NCBI GenBank assembly: GCA_036365145.1
Contig: JAEOAD010000035.1
Coordinates: 6,341,501 to 6,405,500 of the forward strand
DNA from: Orientallactaga sibirica
Taxonomy: Eukaryota > Chordata > Mammalia > Rodentia > Dipodidae
Length of the DNA stretch: 64,000 bases
Direction: 5' to 3'
Part shown: in pieces, positions 1 through 11,407 of the stretch
Position numbering within the stretch: the stretch's first letter is position 1
How the letters are laid out: each line of letters opens with the position of its first letter
Position numbers and translations under genes: made by a program
Notes under the pieces: model-generated
Told to the model about the DNA's origin: nothing
Seen by the model: only the letters and a program-made list of their open reading frames with translations
Database searches by the model: none

Positions 1-1730
1 ATAAATTTCCCATTAAGGAACCTCTTGCTAGCAGGAGGAACACAGAGAAATCAGGTTGCCACCAGGTAGCACTTTCTGTAAGCACTTGTTCCAGGAGGAC
101 TTGGTTAATCAGGCTTTCATAGAAAATGGACCCATGCCACCACGTGCCCAGTGCGGGGCACGGAAGGGCACGGATACATACAAAGGGGAAAGATAATAGC
201 TTTCTCTTGTAGTGTGGCAGGGCAGAGACCTAGGCAGGTGGACAGTGGTGCTTTTGTAAGGTTCCTGTGGACAGGGTGATTTCTGAGTGCACAGAGCCAC
301 CACAACTGCTCAGGTTCTATCCCAGCCCTGCATGTGTGGGGTTCTGAGTAACAAGAACACAGTGCACTGCCCACTGAAAGGGCTCCATGGTATAATAGGG
401 CTGTGCCGAGGCACAGGCTGGAATTTTAATGGACTGAGGGGTTCCTGTCCTGCTGATAACAGCAATAAGGATTTGCAATGCCCCTCACAGTATAACGTAC
501 TTTTCAGTCGGTCAGCAATCATCACAAACCATCCTTGGCCATGCTTCCATTGCGACACTAACTTCTCTCACTTGGACCTTCCTGAAAAACAAAGGCTCTT
601 TGAAGTTAAAACTCCAGGCTCAACTTCAACTCTAGCAAAACAGAAAAACGTAAAAAAAAAAAAACAAAAAAAACAAAGCCACCAAAAAACCCTGGAACAG
701 ACTCACATTTTTTAGAGTTTCAATGATAACACATTCTTTAAAAATAAGAAAAGCTATTTAATATAATGCCTATGTTATGTTGATGATGCAACTCTAAATC
801 AGGTGAGCTATTAAATGCAACTATTTCTCCAAGTTTCCACCCAGCAAATTTCTTCCTATGTTGAACATCATAAGCAATGTGTACCAGTATCTTATAAATA
901 ATGTCAGCACAAAGTTTTGTTACTGTTGAGTGATCTAACGACTGTAACTCAGTCTTCTTATCTCACCAAGGAACTGAACTCACTTTGACTCTGGAACATA
1001 CTTATTCCAAGTTCCTCTTTTGTTCATGAGAATTGGTTAATTATGTCTCCTGCTCGTAATTGGGTTCAGGTGACAAATGTGAAAATCACTAAATCCTAGG
1101 GAGTAGTAAAACCAGGAATGTTTAACATCTTCTCCTGCTCTGGTCCAGACAGTTTTTCTCTGCTGATAATTGTGCAGCAACAGCATTGATGTTGGAACTG
1201 CAGGAGGAGGCAGGACGGTGGGTTAGAAGGTTAGGAGTGAGAAGCCAGGCTCCAGTTCTGACTGCCCTGCCCACAACTAGCTTCTTGAACTTCCTTCCCT
1301 CTTGGTGCCTCAGGAAACAATAAGCCTGCTTTGTGCTGTCATGGAGGAGTTCCACACAAAGCGCTCAGACAGAGCCTCAGAGCGGTGCTCCAACACACGC
1401 CCAGTGTGTACCAGCCATCACTGTTACACATATAACCTCTCATACATGGAGTGTTTGCACTGTGATTGTTTCCATGGCAACTTAACTTTCCTATTTCTGG
1501 GTTCTTAGCCCACTATTTTCACTCTTATTTTTTTGAGAGAAGTTTATAGGCTAGAATTTTCCTGTTTAGCACTACATTAGCATAAACATTTTGTAAGCTT
1601 TTAAAATGTATTGTCCTGGGTATTCTTTTGTTGGTTTTTATTGTTCTGTGGTTTGGATGTCTTTAGGGAGTCCATAAGGCATGGCAGGCACATGTAGGGA
1701 GTGACTCTGTTCTGTATTTTCAGGTGCCGT
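1..1730 (+). repeat. Direct segmental repeat, copy 1 (left end outside window)
   Basis: Nearly identical to 3922-5639 in the same orientation, with position 1 matching 3922. Differences are scattered substitutions, an extra 10 bases near 155-165 (GGGCACGGAA doubled), and a different A-rich tract (652-680 here, a purer poly-A at 4553-4582 in the other copy). Similarity stops abruptly after ATTTTCAGGTGCCGT at 1730. No gene was recognised inside. Confidence 0.95.
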
Positions 1731-1886
1731 GTAGAAGAGAGATGGAGCAAGACATGTGACCTTGTGCTCTCATCACCACAGGCAGCCCAGAGCAGGCAAG
1801 CGCATGGGGCACAGCAATGGCACATACATGTGAATACGCCACACACAGCTTATCACACACACATGCACACACATTCACACAGGCAA

Positions 1887-2058
1887 AAAAGAAAGGAAGG
1901 GAGGGAGGGAGGGGGAGATAAGGAGGGAGGGAGGGAGGGAGGGAGGGAGGGAGGGAGGGAGGGAGGAAGGAAGGAAGGAAGGGAAAAGAAAAGAAAAGAA
2001 AAGAAAAGAAAAGAAAAGAAAAGAAAAGAAAAGAAAAGAAAAGAAAAGAAAAGAAAAT
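1887..2058 (+). repeat. Polypurine microsatellite (GGGA)n then (GAAAA)n
   Basis: A run of GGGA/GGAA units to about 1980 is followed by about 15 uninterrupted AAAAG units. The long open frames on both strands here come from composition only. Confidence 0.95.
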
Positions 2059-2059
2059 A

Positions 2060-2780
2060 AGAGAAATACTGGAAATACGGGTGGAAACCCTCTTTGGAGC
2101 CAACCTAAGGTGTTCAAACTTCACTCACAAGAAAATAGGAGGGCCAACAAAGGATTTTGAGTGAAGAAGCGCCATGATCAGTGACATCAGACAGTAGTCT
2201 TTTAAAAAGAATGAAGATGAAAACGGAAGGTGGAGTTAGGAGAACAGAATAAGAAAACTGTGTGCAGGCCAGGTGAGGGGTAACAAGGCGTGAACAAGTG
2301 GCTTCCAGAGGCTCTAAGGAGGGGGCAATTACCAGATCTCAAGGAGCAGTACATGGTGAGGGGGGAGTGGAGAAAAGAGGATGTGGTAATGACATCAAGA
2401 TTTAGAGTCTCTAAAGAGACTAAGTTATCAGCTGCTAACAAAAAAAGAGAATACAAATGAAAAGGAGTTTCATGGGAATGGTCATGAATTCAGTTTTGGA
2501 TGTGTGGAGTTTCAATTGCAGAGGAAATTCCATGGGGAAATATCTCGTGGAAGGTGGAAATTCAGGATTAGGTGAGCTGAGTAGAAGGCTCAGGGCAAGA
2601 AAAATGAACCTGAGGCTGGTTCCAAGGTTGCCCATTAAAGCCAGAGCATCCCCAACACCCATGTGGAGAGCGTCCAGTAACAAAGAGGCCATGGAAAGAA
2701 TTTGGGGGAAAAGGGAGATCGGAGAGCATCCATCAGTTTTAAAAAGAAACAGTGGCTCTCAAACAGTAGAGGGTAAAGGA
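2060..2780 (+). repeat. Probable ancient mammalian-wide interspersed repeat
   Basis: Phrases such as AAGGATTTTGAGTGAAG, CATGATCAGTGACATC and TTCAGTTTTGGATGTGTGG follow the order of a very old repeat seen in many mammals. I am not sure of its library name. Confidence 0.45.
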
Positions 2781-3114
2781 TGCTAACGCAGATTCCAGAC
2801 CCCTTCCCAGAGAAGCAGCCGTGGTCTGTGGAGGGAAGGGTAGGACTTCCCATGGCGTACGTTTGAACACAGGTTTAGCTTCTCATTCAGAGCTCTCTCC
2901 CCTTGACCACGTCCAGGTCTACTCCACACCCCAATGGCTCAAGCCAGTGGCCAGCGACAGGAACTTAGAGGCATGTTTCCTTTGCCTGGCGCCCTGTACT
3001 CCTCTCTTTCCTCATTTCCAGAAGTCTTTAAATGGTATTTAGGTATTTTCCCTCAAGTCTAAAGTGACCCACATCCTAGTCCCACATAAGTCTGCCGGTT
3101 CTCTCTTCTTTCTT

Positions 3115-3494
3115 TGTGTGATGTGTCATATGTGTGGTATGGTGTGTGTGTGGTATATACATATGTGTCCATGCTGATGCCATACGCCATGTACTCACTT
3201 GTGGCACCCCGTGGGCTTGCCTAAAAAGGCCAGAAGAGAAAGAACATCAGGAGTCTCCCTCCATCATTCACCTGCGTGCCCCCCCCCCCCCGCCCCGTGA
3301 CAGAGTCTCTTATTGATTCTCAGGCTTGCGATTTGTGAGTCTTGGCTATTCTCCTTCTACAGTACCCGCAGGGTGGGGGTTACAGGCATTTATGGTTATA
3401 GCTATTGACGTGGGCTCTGGATATTTGAACATTGCCAGTCTCAAGCCTCCTCATGTCCTGAAGCTCACTTAACTGTTAAGCATGTCTCCAGCCC
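3115..3494 (-). repeat. B3-like tRNA-derived SINE, diverged, with poly-C
   Basis: Starts with a TG-rich tract and ends TTAAGCATGTCTCCAGCCC, the complement of a tRNA-like SINE head. Internal GACAGAGTCTCTTATTG and GGGGTTACAGG are typical of rodent B3/B4-class SINEs. A poly-C run interrupts it at about 3279-3292. Confidence 0.65.
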
Positions 3495-3695
3495 TCTTTT
3501 GTTTCCTTTCCTTCTTTCTTCTTTTTCTTGTTTCCTTCCTCCTGTTCTTCCCCTCCTCCTTTCCTCATCGTCTTCCTTGCCCCCTCCTCCATTTCTTCTA
3601 CTTCTAATACCTTCTCCTCCTCCTTTTTCTTGTACTTTTGCTACTACTACTTCTCCGTCTTCTCCTCCTCCTCCTCTCCTCCCCTGACCTCCTTG
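3495..3695 (+). repeat. Pyrimidine-rich low-complexity tract
   Basis: Irregular CTT/CTC/TCC runs over about 200 bases following the B3-like SINE. It is purine-rich on the other strand. Confidence 0.9.
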
Positions 3696-3921
3696 ACTCC
3701 CTAACTCTTCATTCTTGCTTCAGATAACCCATTCAACTAATCAACCCTCCTTGACAAGGACCTCAACATTGTGGTGGTGTTTGCACCTACATCTGAAGAA
3801 GTAGGGGCTAGCAGAGGCTGGGTTTTCTTACAGCTGCCAGGGGCAGTACCAGAATGATAGTCAGGTAGGCATAACCTGGATACTAGTCAAATAAGCGCCA
3901 CAAAGGTATTTGCCAGTAAAA

Positions 3922-5639
3922 ATAAATTTCCCATTAAGGAACCTCTTGCTAGCAGGAGGAACACAGAGAAATCAGGTTGCCACCAGGTAGCACTTTCTGT
4001 AAGCACTTGTTCCAGGAGGACTTGGTTAATCAGGCTTTCATAGAAAATGGACCCATGCCACCACATGCCCAGTGCGGGGCACGGATACATACAAAGGGGA
4101 AAGATAATAGCTTTCTCTTGTAGTGTGGCAGGGCAGAGACCTAGGCAGGTGGACAGTGGTGCTTTTGTAAGGTTCCTGTGGACAGGGTGATTTCTGAGTG
4201 CACAGAGCCACCACAACTGCTCAGGTTCTATCCCAGCCCTGCATGTGTGGGGTTCTGAGTAACGAGAACACAGTGCACTGCCCACTGAAAGGGCTCCATG
4301 GTATAATAGGGCTGTGCTGAGGCACAGGCTGGAATTTTAATGGACTGAGGGGTTCCTGTCCTGCTGATAACAGCAGTAAGGATTTGCAATGCCCCTCACA
4401 GTATAACGTACTTTTCAGTCGGTCAGCAATCACCACAAACCATCCTTGGCCATGCTTCCATTGCGACACTAACTTCTCTCACTTGACCTTCCTGAAAAAC
4501 AAAGGCTCTTTGAAGTTAAAACTCCAGGCTCAACTTCAACTCTAGCAAAACAGAAAAAAAAAAAAAAAAAAAAAAAAAAAAACAAAGCCACCAAAAAAAC
4601 CCTGGAACAGACTCACATTTTTAGAGTTTCAATGATAACACATTCTTTAAAAATAAGAAAAGCTATTTAATATAATGCCTATGTTATGTTGATGATGCAA
4701 CTCTAAATCAGGTGAGCTATTAAATGCAACTATTTCTCCAAGTTTCCACCCAGCAAATTTCTTCCTATGTTGAACATCATAAGCAATGTGTACCAGTATC
4801 TTATAAATAATGTCAGCACAAAGTTTTGTTACTGTTGAGTGATCTAACGACTGTAACTCAGTCTTCTTATCTCACCAAGGAACTGAACTCACTTTGACTC
4901 TGGAACATACTTATTCCAAGTTCCTCTTTTGTTCATGAGAATTGGTTAATTATGTCTCCTGCTCGTAATTGGGTTCAGGTGACAAATGTGAAAAATCACT
5001 AAATCCTAGGGAGTAGTAAAACCAGGAATGTTTAACATCTTCTCCTGCTCTGGTCCAATCAGTTTTTCTCTGCCGATAATTGTGCAGCAACAGCATTGAA
5101 GTTGGAACGGCAGGAGGAGGCAGGACGGTGGGTTGGAAGGTTAGGAGTGAGAAGCCAGGCTCCAGTTCTGACTGCCCTGCCCACAACTAGCTTCTTGAAC
5201 TTCCTTCCCTCTTGGTGCCTCAGGAAACAATAAGCCTGCTTTGTGCTGTCATGGAGGAGTTCCACACAAAGCGCTCAGACAGAGCCTCAGAGCGGTGCTC
5301 CAACACACGCCCAGTGTGTACCAGCCATCACTGTTACACATATAACCTCTCATACATGGAGTGTTTGCACTGTGATTGTTTCCATGGCAACTTAACTTTC
5401 CTATTTCTGGGTTCTTAGCCCACTATTTTCACTCTTATTTTTTGAGAGAAGTTTATAGGCTAGAATTTTCCTGTTTAGCACTACATTAGCATAAACATTT
5501 TGTAAGCTTTTAAAATGTATTGTCCTGGGTATTCTTTTGTTGGTTTTTATTGTTCTGTGGTTTGGATGTCTTTAGGGAGTCCATAAGGCATGGCAGGCAC
5601 ATGTAGGGAGTGACTCTGTTCTGTATTTTCAGGTGCCGT
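3922..5639 (+). repeat. Direct segmental repeat, copy 2
   Basis: Second copy of 1-1730. Its right end diverges after GGTGCCGT into unrelated sequence (TACCTGGAGGTGCC). High identity implies a recent duplication, gene conversion, or unresolved haplotype copies in an assembly. Confidence 0.95.
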
Positions 5640-5803
5640 TACCTGGAGGTGCCTGTGTCCCCATGTAGTGAGGAAGGAGCAGAGATGAAGCAGAAAGACC
5701 TATCATTGAGACAGCAATCAAAAAAAAAAAAAAAAACACAAATTTCTGCCCTAAATATTATCTCCTTAGAAAAGGTGTTTTTAAGGCAATATATTTACCT
5801 AAT
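5640..5803. other. Short unassigned stretch with poly-A
   Basis: No homology recognised. It includes a poly-A run at 5720-5736. Confidence 0.5.
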
Positions 5804-5820
5804 AAAAATTACCTAGAAGT

Positions 5821-6047
5821 GGGCTGGAGAAATGGCTTAGCAGTTAAGGTGCATGCCTGCGAAGCCTAAAGACCCCAGTTCGATTCTCCAGGTCCCATGT
5901 AAACCAGATGCACATGGTGGCACATGTGTCTGAAGTTTGTTTGCAGTGGCTAGAGGCTCTGGTCTGCCCATTCTCACTTTCTCTCTCTCTCTCTCCCTCT
6001 CTCTGTCTCTAATAAATAAACAAATAAAAATAAAAAATAAAACTATA
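5821..6047 (+). repeat. Type S tRNA-derived SINE with target site duplication
   Basis: Head GGGCTGGAGAAATGGCTTAGC, B-box-like AGTTCGATTCTCC, CT-rich end and A-rich tail. The duplicated target AAAAATTACCTAGAAGT is at 5804-5820 and 6048-6064. Confidence 0.95.
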
Positions 6048-6308
6048 AAAAATTACCTAGAAGTTAAAAGCCTCCACATACAGCGTGAGTACTGGGGGAC
6101 TCATATTATTTATAACAGCACTGTTCACTAGAAATATGGTATGGCAGCAGGGGAGAGGTTGGTCTGTGGGTACCAGGTCACACTTCCATGGGAGCAGGAA
6201 GCTCTCATGTGTGATTATACTATGAATGATTATGTACCGTACAATTTCAAAAGTGAGGAGAAGGATTTTGTAAGTTTCACCATAAAGAAATGACAAATGT
6301 ATGAGATG

Positions 6309-6367
6309 ACAGATATTGAAACAATGCATGCAGAGTGGACAGATATTGAAACAATGCATGCAGAGTG
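6309..6367 (+). repeat. 30-bp tandem duplication
   Basis: ACAGATATTGAAACAATGCA begins a 30-base unit at 6309-6338 that is repeated at once at 6339-6367. Confidence 0.9.
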
Positions 6368-6425
6368 CATACAGATATCAAATTATTACACAGAATCCTA
6401 TGAATATGTAAATTTTAGGTTTTTA

Positions 6426-6624
6426 AAAATATTTTATTTATTTGAAAAAGAAAGAGAGAGAGAGAGAGAGAATGGGCACACCAGGGCCTGTAGCCACTGC
6501 AAACAAACTCTAGATGCATGGACCACCTTATGCATCTGGCTTTACATGGGAACTGGAGAATCAAACCTGGGTCCTTTGGCTTTGCCAGCAAGAGCCTTAA
6601 CTGCTAAGGCATCTTTCCAGCCCC
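6426..6624 (-). repeat. Type S SINE with target site duplication
   Basis: Reverse orientation, from the AT-rich tail at 6426 to CATCTTTCCAGCCCC at 6624. The target ATTTTAGGTTTTTA flanks it on both sides (about 6412-6425 and 6625-6638). Confidence 0.93.
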
Positions 6625-6639
6625 ATTTTAGGTTTTTAT

Positions 6640-8590
6640 GTATTAGTGAAAAAACAAATTTAAAAACCATTTAAGACGTCCTCCCACATAAAACAAAGAA
6701 ATACACCATGGCATGTATTACATCTACATACATTTAAATTTTAATTTACTTGCCACCACATTAAAACAAGGACAAGAACCATGAAATTAATGTTGATAAC
6801 ATTGTCTTAGGTCTGACACCTTTGAAATACCATCATCTTTATTTAACGTGTCACCAATCGGTACAAAAGCATTGAGATATTTTTCCATTGTTACATGTTA
6901 AGTTTTTAGAATCCAATGTGTACTTTGTACTTACACACGTGTTAGTTGGAACTACTCATGTTCAAGGGCTGGTACCACATGTGGATGTCTACCGGATTTC
7001 TCCCCTTTGACTCATCCAAGAAGATAAGTATCACTGACATGAAATTTCAAGACCCCAAACCAAAAATGTTTATTCTGAGGAAGAATGAAGAACACTCCCT
7101 ACTCCCATGGATTCATTTGAATTGTGGGGGTCAGAGTACATTTTGCCATATTTTCCAATCTTCAAAAAAAAAAAAGAAAAGAAAAGAAAGAAAGAAGAAA
7201 AAGAAAAAAAAAAAAAAGAAGAAGAAAAAATTAAGGGATGTGGCCCAGGTCTTTGCTTGGCAGAGGACCATGTTCTGAGACACACAGTGGAACCCACTGA
7301 GAATTTTGCTGCCAAATGAGAAAGGGGCTGATTGTGCTCAGTACCAAAGGATGCTTGGCAGCTTAGCATTTGCCAAACGTCTCTTTCATGTGTTCCTGGA
7401 AGAGCGGACACGACGTTCAAGCTGGGGACCCTCCAAGGAGGCTCAATCTGATGCGAACTTGCAAGTGTGGCTGTGAGTCCCAGCGCCTTCTCCCCAGGCG
7501 GGGGCCCCTCAAGGGGTCTCTTCACAGGGTTTTCCCAGGCATTCTGCTTGTTGTTATGTGGCATCTGCTTATTACTGTTTCTTCCACCTGATTCTAAGAT
7601 CGTTGTCCTTAAGGTCACCTAGACTGCAGATGTTTTGTCTCCATCTGCTCTGGCACCTGGTGAGAAACCCTCTTTCTCCAGTGGAATCCATCTGTGGTCA
7701 TAGTCCCTTGGCCCTCTCTGAATTGTCCCTGACTCCATCCTTCCCGCCCCCTTGCCATGCCCTGGTTCACACTTCTTTACTGTTCATGAGGAATGTTGGC
7801 CAGCCTCCTCCTGTGCTGTCTTGCTGTCCCTTGCTCGGGCAGGCTTGCCGAAACACAGATCTATCCATCAAGGGGTGGGTGGGATTACTTTTCTGCCTTC
7901 AGGGTTTTTCTTGACTCTCTACTCTTACTTGCATAGTGCATTTCAATCTTTTGGTTTTTTTAGTGGAAAAGAACTCTGGGTTTTTTCAATCCACGTGATC
8001 TAGGAGTTCCAGGATATAAGACAGATAAAGATCTAAAGCTGCTCTTGGTAAGGCAGGAACAGAGATCTCAGAGTCTGCCTTAAGCACCCTAGCCTGACCT
8101 GCTTTGGAGCTCAAGGCAGCTCTTAGAGGTCCTGAAGCTGTTCTGGACAAGCTGGAACTCTGCCACAATGGGGGAGGAAGTCCATGCCCCATTGGATTGA
8201 CATTCAGGGCCCTGCAGAATCTGGGCCCAGCTCATCTTTTCTGACCTGTTCTACTAAGCAAACCATACATGACCCCAGTGTGCCAGGCATCTGAGCCACC
8301 ACAATGTGGCCGTGCAGCTCCCTCCACCAGATGTGTCATCCTCCTCAATCCTGTCTTGTGCAATCCTAAATGTCCCCCCAGGATCAGCTCCAATTTCACC
8401 ATTTGTGAAGACTTCCCAGATGGAATCGACCCCGCTCTCCTCTGAGAACTCTGTTAAGATGACTGCGCGCTACCTTATAGGGAGTCTATTTCTATTCACC
8501 CCAGAATATAGAAGGCAACAACACACCAGAGAAAGGATTCTATCCAGGTCAGCTAGGTGAGCCAATGAACGTTTTGGGATTACTTACAGG
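6640..8590. other. Intergenic stretch with a polypurine microsatellite
   Basis: An AAAG/AAG-rich tract lies at about 7163-7229. Otherwise I recognise no gene or repeat. The ORF spanning 7070-7618 on the minus strand runs through the tract and lacks any domain I know. Confidence 0.5.
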
Positions 8591-8594
8591 AGCA

Positions 8595-8960
8595 TGAGTG
8601 AAGGGGTACGTGGTGGTTAATTTGGATAGTCAGTTTGATGAGATCTGTCATCTGTAATCTGAGAGTGATGCCTCTGGGTAGGGTGTTTACAGAAAGGATT
8701 GGCTATGGTGGAGGGGGGGAGAGGCCTCCCTCAGAGTGGGCAGCACCTGCCAATGGGTGGCCTAGATACAGAGAGGTCCAAGGAAAAGAATGGGCTGCCT
8801 ATGTCCACCTTTGCTATCCTTCCCTGCCTTGAAGTCATGACCCTCTGATGGACATGGGGTCATAATTTTCCTGAAAGCATGTCTTAATTCCAAGTACATT
8901 TCCTGAGAGGTGGAGCGGTGACAGGGAAAGAGAAAAGAATTTAACGTCAAAACTCCCACT
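8595..8960 (+). repeat. Decayed LTR-like repeat
   Basis: GTGGTTAATTTGGATAGTCA, then a GGGTAGGGTGTTTACAG block, then CACCTGCCAATGGGTGG follow the same order as the better preserved element at 23070-23442. Assigned by that resemblance only. Confidence 0.4.
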
Positions 8961-9179
8961 GTTGACCAAATAGCCTTTTGGGAAGCCAGTTAATGCGGCC
9001 AAGTCTCAGATTTGTCCTGAGGCAAATGTTGTCACTACTGGCCTGGCCTTGCTGGCTGTCAAGCTCCAAGGAGATGGGAGTGAAAAGGGCTGAGGCAAGA
9101 AAGTACTCCTTTTCCTCCCCTAAGGAGTGGTTGTCTTTGGAGAACAGTGTCCAAAACGCTTTCCTTAACATAGCATAGG

Positions 9180-9412
9180 TGGTGTGGCTTAAAAGCAACA
9201 CACATTTATTTCTCACAATTCTGAGTCTGGGAGCTCCAAGAACAAGGCACGAGTGGACTTGGTGCCTGGCCTGGGAAGGCCTGGTTCATAGACAGTCACC
9301 TATTCACTATGTCCCCACACAGCAGAGGGGATGAAGGACTTGGTTGTCTAAGATCCCCTTGACAAGAGCTGTCTGGATTCAGCTTGAACTGCCTGTAGCC
9401 ACCTTGAGCGAC
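9180..9412 (-). repeat. Ancient LTR-like repeat fragment
   Basis: GGTGTGGCTTAAAAGCAACA, TTATTTCTCACAATTCTGAG and GAACAAGGCACGAGTGGAC resemble a mammalian-wide element. A related but different part occurs at 62929-63205. The library name is uncertain. Confidence 0.4.
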
Positions 9413-9417
9413 GTGGT

Positions 9418-9835
9418 AGTTACCTTCCTGTTGCTAGAATAAAGCACCCGACCAAACACAGCTGGTGGGAGGCAAGTATTTATTTTGGCTTTACAGTCTC
9501 AAGGGGAAAGCTCCATGATGACAGGGGAAAGCAGGCATGAGCAGAGGCTGGACATCACCTCAGTCACAGCAGGTGACAAACAGCAGCAGCAGAGTCAGCA
9601 GGCCGACACTGGCAAGCTAGGGGTTAATAAATGTCAAGGACCACCCCCAAGTAACACCTCCTCAAGCAAGGCTGAGATGAAGTTGTTCTAGAACAAGCAC
9701 ACTATTCTCACAGATGAGGGTTCCACCTTTACAACTGAAAGCATTTACCAAGCTTTTCTACCTCTTAATATCATCATTATGGTGATTAGATTTCAACCCA
9801 TGAGTTGGGGGCAGACAAACATTCAGATCACAGCA
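9418..9835 (-). repeat. MaLR-type LTR remnant
   Basis: Read on the plus strand: CTTCCTGTTGCTAGAATAAA, GTATTTATTTTGGCTTTACA and a block ending near GATCACAGC match the complement of rodent MaLR LTRs. The internal part is diverged and it is probably a solo LTR. Confidence 0.5.
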
Positions 9836-10022
9836 AGCCTACAGAAGTGACTTACCCAAGACCCCTCAATACACAGACAGAACCCTAGAGTCACCCCTTT
9901 CTAGCACCAGATCCTTTACCCAACCTGCTTTAGTGTTACGTTAATTCATTAAATGTTTTCTTAAGCCAGGAATCTGTAGAAACTTTTATAAATCCATACA
10001 TAAACTGTTAAAACTTGTTTTA

Positions 10023-10242
10023 ATTTTTATTTATTTAATTTTATTAGAGACAGAGAAGGGGGGGGGGAGGGGGAGAGAGAGAGAATGGGCATGCCAAGGC
10101 CTATAGCCACTGCAAATGATCTCCAGACGCATGCGCCACCATATGCATCTGGCTTACGTGGGTACTGGGGAACAGAGCCTCAAACCGGGGTCCTTAGGCT
10201 TCATAGGCAAGCGCTTAACAGCTAAGCCATCTCTCCAGCCCC
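10023..10242 (-). repeat. Type S SINE
   Basis: AT-rich tail, a poly-G-containing purine stretch, GAATGGGCATGCCAAGGCC and the terminal GCCATCTCTCCAGCCCC. An imperfect target duplication (CTGTTAAAACTTG / GTGTTAAAACTTT) flanks it. Confidence 0.93.
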
Positions 10243-10471
10243 AGTGTTAAAACTTTTAAGGGAACCTTACTAGGACATCAAAATGTCATTTACCAAATGC
10301 AGTGCCAGGCTTTCCACTTGATTTCCTTTCAGCAAACCTTCACACAGCCCTAAAAACCTGCCTCCCCATTCCTTCTTCCAGAACTTGAGGGTCAGGAAAG
10401 AATTTGCCTAAGATCACATGGGTTAAAAAGTGGAAGGGAAAGATTCAAATTCATTTCCCTAAGCAAATCCA

Positions 10472-10602
10472 TCATTTTTTTTTTAAATTTGTTTTGAGTT
10501 AGGGTCTCACTCTAGCCCAGGCTGGTCTGGAATTCACTATGTAGTCTCAGGCTGGCCTTGAACTCACAGCTATCCTCCTACTTCAGCCTCAATGGCCAAC
10601 TC
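10472..10602 (-). repeat. B1 SINE
   Basis: TTTGAGTTAGGGTCTCACTC, AGCCCAGGCTGG and GGAATTCACTATGTAGTCTC are the complement of a B1 (7SL-derived) element with its A-tail on the left. Confidence 0.85.
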
Positions 10603-10649
10603 AGTTCTCCTTTTAACCCACAGTACCTGAGAAAAGAAAAGAGACAAAA

Positions 10650-10732
10650 AATAAAGAAAAGGCAGGAAGGAAGGAAGGGAAGGAGGAAGGGAGGGAGGGA
10701 GGGAGGGAGGGAGGAAGGAAAGAAGGAAGCCT
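10650..10732 (+). repeat. (GGAA)n/(GGGA)n microsatellite
   Basis: Polypurine run directly upstream of the CCDC185 flank. Confidence 0.9.
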
Positions 10733-10862
10733 ATAAATGTGATTTCTGCATGGTGCTCAATGATGTTAGTTCAGCATTGCATATGCAACATTCACGTTTG
10801 ACAAAAGATGTAATTGCCATGAGAGAAGAGACTACAATGATCCTTTTTTTTTTCCTGTCCTA

Positions 10863-11407
10863 AGATTTAAAAACTTAAACATTAAAGCACACTTTGGTAA
10901 AGTAAGGTGATAAAGGGGTGACTTCCTGGCTGCTTCATTTGCCACCCTGTAGAGGTGCATAGACTGGGGACTGGGGACTCGGAGGACTCCACACCACCCT
11001 CCTTTCCCCAACTCACTCTGCATCTTGCCCTTCCTCCTACCTCATTCTGTTCTGGGGTCATGCCCTTCCCTGGGCGCTCTTACAATCCCACTACTCCAAA
11101 GAATGCAAATCCCTGCCTGAAACACTGGCAGGCATCACAACCCTCATCTCTACAAGTCACCGGTGATGTCATACAGACTTCCAACCAGCTCCTCCCAGCC
11201 CTCTACCCTCCTCCCACTCTGGCTCCTCTCACCCAAGTCCAAGCAGAAGCTGGACCTGCAAGGCTCCAGCCGTGTATTGTGAAGTGGTGGGAGCGTCACA
11301 GGCCCGCCCGATGACCCTGGAAACTGAGGGTGGGGTAGGTGTCCGCAGTGGCCCCCAAAGAGGCTCTGCGACCCTCGCATAGACACTGGGCCCACCGGGA
11401 AGGGAGC
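10863..11407 (+). other. Upstream flank and presumed 5' UTR/promoter of CCDC185
   Basis: This stretch lies between a polypurine tract and SINE remnants on the left and the CCDC185 start on the right, and is free of recognised repeats. It contains TGATGTCA at 11164-11171, one base from the palindromic CRE. That would suit a CREM-type testis promoter, but this is only inference. No clear TATA box was seen. Small ORFs here lack recognisable homology and I do not call them genes. Confidence 0.35.

Larger units (their letters stand above)
1731..3921. other. Spacer between the two direct repeats
   Basis: Holds a CA-rich stretch (about 1829-1885), a long polypurine microsatellite, an old interspersed repeat, a B3-like SINE and a pyrimidine tract, each listed separately. 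The remainder (2780-3110 and 3695-3921) shows nothing I can assign. No gene is supported. Confidence 0.7.

Noticed and set aside
1701..1740. Splice-acceptor-like TGTATTTTCAGG at the end of the direct repeat
   Set aside because: No exon-like coding sequence follows, and the two copies lead into unrelated DNA.
1720..2124. 134-codon minus-strand and 119-codon plus-strand ORFs
   Set aside because: Run through the polypurine microsatellite; repetitive Ser/Phe/Leu and Lys/Glu/Gly output only.
1..5639. Provirus with two LTRs (direct repeats around a spacer)
   Set aside because: The repeats are too long relative to the spacer, the visible end lacks the CA terminus, and the spacer shows microsatellites and a SINE rather than any gag/pol-like sequence.
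5821..5900. tRNA gene
   Set aside because: A and B box-like sequences belong to SINE heads, with no cloverleaf acceptor stem seen.
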